Of a stretch of 26,741 nt of DNA, positions 26,501 through 26,741 are shown piece by piece. This stretch comes from an uncultured Prevotella sp. (lineage in GTDB: Bacteria > Bacteroidota > Bacteroidia > Bacteroidales > Bacteroidaceae). A program made the translations under genes and the position numbers. Below the pieces are notes generated by a model that was given only the letters and a program-made list of their open reading frames with translations, was not told the origin of the DNA and ran no database searches. Every line of letters begins with the position of its first letter. Position 1 is the stretch's first letter. The stretch lies in the NCBI GenBank assembly GCA_900557405.1, contig USSF01000031.1, forward strand, positions 1 to 26,741. The letters are read 5' to 3'.

Positions 26501-26675
26501 CGTCGAACACCACTTTGGTAATATCAGATTTATGGTCAGTATACCACCCTTGAAGAAATGTAGGACTACCATCTCTAAGTTCATACTCTCCAGTTCCCAA
26601 TGAGCTTTTCTCACCGTAGTAGAACGTCAGCGTGCCGTCGGCATACTTCGCCCACGGCCTTACCCAGGCATACAT
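23556..26675 (-). CDS. BspA-like leucine-rich repeat surface protein, 5' end doubtful
   Basis: As read, 1039 aa with about 20 BspA-type (DUF285) leucine-rich repeats of the form MF-x-x-C-x-x-LQSLDLSNFNT-x-x-V-x-x-M. They form three blocks, each opened by RPWAKYADGTLTF at residues 6, 270 and 585. A non-repeat C-terminal domain (about 835-1005) follows, then a tail with IYDLTGRRINKPQRGQIYI, the Prevotella version of a type IX sorting end. Such proteins act in adhesion or host binding outside the cell. Oddly, there is no signal peptide: the chain starts directly in the first block, and an in-frame TGA lies 36 nt upstream of the ATG. The true start may be lost, frameshifted near the C6 tract (26687-26692) or beyond the edge. 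The LRR part looks clearly more A+T-rich than the C-terminal domain and neighbouring genes, suggesting mosaic origin. Confidence 0.85.
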   Translation of the reverse strand: MYAWVRPWAKYADGTLTFYYGEKSSLGTGEYELRDGSPTFLQGWYTDHKSDITKVVFDESFKDARPTTCYFWFSGMSNLEEIENLQNLNTSEVTYMSSMFSNCSKLQSLDLSSFNTANVIDMEGMFQGCSSLQSIKLSSFNTEKVWIMERMFYGCKNLQSLDLSNFNTANVKKMNSMFEDCFDLRYLDLSSFNTKNVTDMVMMFFNCNKLVEIYASNMFTTDNVGNYTSRKMFLYCDSLSGDIAYDQNHVDKTYAKIDGGYFRDKAYANRPWAKYADGTLTFFVSEYKKTIDGSNGEYELNIGSNNPGWITDHETDITKVVFDESFKIARPTTGSYWFSSCKNLVTIENISYLNTSEMTDMSYMFYGCENLQSLDVSNFNTENVTDMSVMFRKCKNLQSLDVSNFNTAKVKNMDNMFADCWRLQSLDLSNFNTENVTNMQFMFYWCNNLQSLNVSNFNTAKVENMKGMFYSCSKLQSLDVSSFNTENVTNMEDMFGQCRELQSLDLSSFNTANVENMSYMFEYCNKLNAIYASDKFTTSNVTSSNQMFYNCFSLSGDIAYDNKTYDKTYAKIVGGYFRDKAYANRPWAKYADGTLTFFVSEYKRTIDGSNGEYELNTGDNEPGWKDKRSSTTKVVFDESFKDARPTTGYMWFYDFGYLAEIENISYLNTSEMTDMSYMFYRCEKLQSLDLSNFNAAMVTDMRYMFYDCSNLQSINLSNFNAEKVTNMSNMFSDCPKLQSLDLSSFNTEMVETMRAMFSDCPKLQSLDLSNFNTEKVTDMSYMFNNCSKLQSIIISKDFTTKSMKFDTYMFVNCPARLYTPMADYMARSDNKKIYTKIIKPYFPINAKAEYGTLCSPVGGTLGEGTFYGFDKLYEVDADKTDDTKVVMKEVTEIEAGKPYVYRRNLTDKDPVANAIVFNIDETAASAPQNPGMLKGTFESMIAPGGSYILQTDGMFHRVSDSNATLKVGAYRAYLDLSSLGSEAKAISMSFEDSETTGIREVNTADSSDTPIYDLTGRRINKPQRGQIYIQNGKKRVANF
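24827..24980 (-). repeat. 154-bp internal repeat of the BspA-like gene, copy 1
   Basis: It matches 25772-25925 (offset 945 bp, 315 codons) with about five differences by eye. It covers the junction between LRR blocks: end of one block (TYAKI-x-GGYFRDKAYAN), RPWAKYADGTLTFFVSEYK and the following SNGEYELN. Confidence 0.9.
25772..25925 (-). repeat. 154-bp internal repeat of the BspA-like gene, copy 2
   Basis: Partner of 24827-24980. The related segment at the 5' end of the gene (about 26632-26660) is clearly more diverged, so the second and third blocks share a more recent duplication or gene conversion. Recombination between the copies would remove or add exactly 315 codons in frame. Confidence 0.9.
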
Positions 26676-26679
26676 GCCT
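26666..26679. repeat. 6-bp inverted repeat at the start of the BspA-like frame
   Basis: AGGCAT, two bases, ATGCCT. It includes the predicted start codon (26673-26675) and lies 7 bp from a run of six C at 26687-26692. It marks the place where similarity to the other block openings ends. Confidence 0.55.
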
Positions 26680-26741
26680 ACACTTACCCCCCAGCCTGTC
26701 CGAGAACGTCAGTTGGAGGTGTACCACAGAGGGCAGAGCCG

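Overview
The window looks like chromosomal DNA of a Bacteroidota bacterium, most likely Prevotellaceae (Prevotella/Segatella type). Four things point there. Several genes carry the Bacteroidota -7 promoter box TAnnTTTG, in two cases with TTG exactly 20 nt upstream, and Shine-Dalgarno sequences are largely absent. There is a giant hybrid two-component regulator, and a lipoprotein TamL paired with TamB. There are secreted proteins with C-terminal type IX sorting-like tails. There is a BspA-like leucine-rich repeat protein ending in the YDLTGRR-type tail common in Prevotella. No rRNA, tRNA, CRISPR array, transposase or phage gene was recognised.

Layout: (1) 166-4578 (+) is a hybrid two-component system (HTCS) regulator with its own promoter; no polysaccharide-utilisation genes lie beside it inside the window. 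It converges on (2) the tamB-tamL pair (11742 to 4674, minus), an outer-membrane assembly module, with a strong hairpin between the two transcripts. (3) 11743-12281 is an intergenic region between divergent promoters. It holds the tamB promoter, a 9-bp inverted repeat and four degenerate 22-24 bp tandem units joined by GGTACC palindromes. (4) 12282-15443 (+) is a large secreted protein with FN3 and choice-of-anchor J domains and a type IX tail, followed by a clear terminator. (5) 15444-16165 is mostly AT-rich non-coding DNA ending in the purD promoter. (6) 16166-19798 (+) is an apparent operon: purD, a polytopic membrane protein of unknown function, a YqaA/DedA-like membrane protein and a sugar-phosphate nucleotidyltransferase, closed by a hairpin. 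(7) 19900-23188 (+) holds an NrnA-like DHH phosphoesterase, a DUF4827-type lipoprotein with its own putative promoter, and glmM, closed by a strong terminator. (8) On the minus strand, 26675-23323, is a BspA-like LRR surface protein with no visible signal peptide, followed 47 nt later by a 61-aa acidic peptide.

Most of the window is housekeeping: purine synthesis, nanoRNA/pAp turnover, amino-sugar supply for the envelope, and outer-membrane assembly. The accessory and more interesting parts are the tandem-repeat region in front of tamB, and the BspA locus. That locus has an A+T-rich LRR part, a 154-bp near-identical internal repeat, an odd 5' junction at the window edge and a small companion peptide. 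I found no clear evidence of a wholly new defence or mobile system. The best candidates for undescribed biology are the 22-bp repeat region and the BspA/small-peptide pair.
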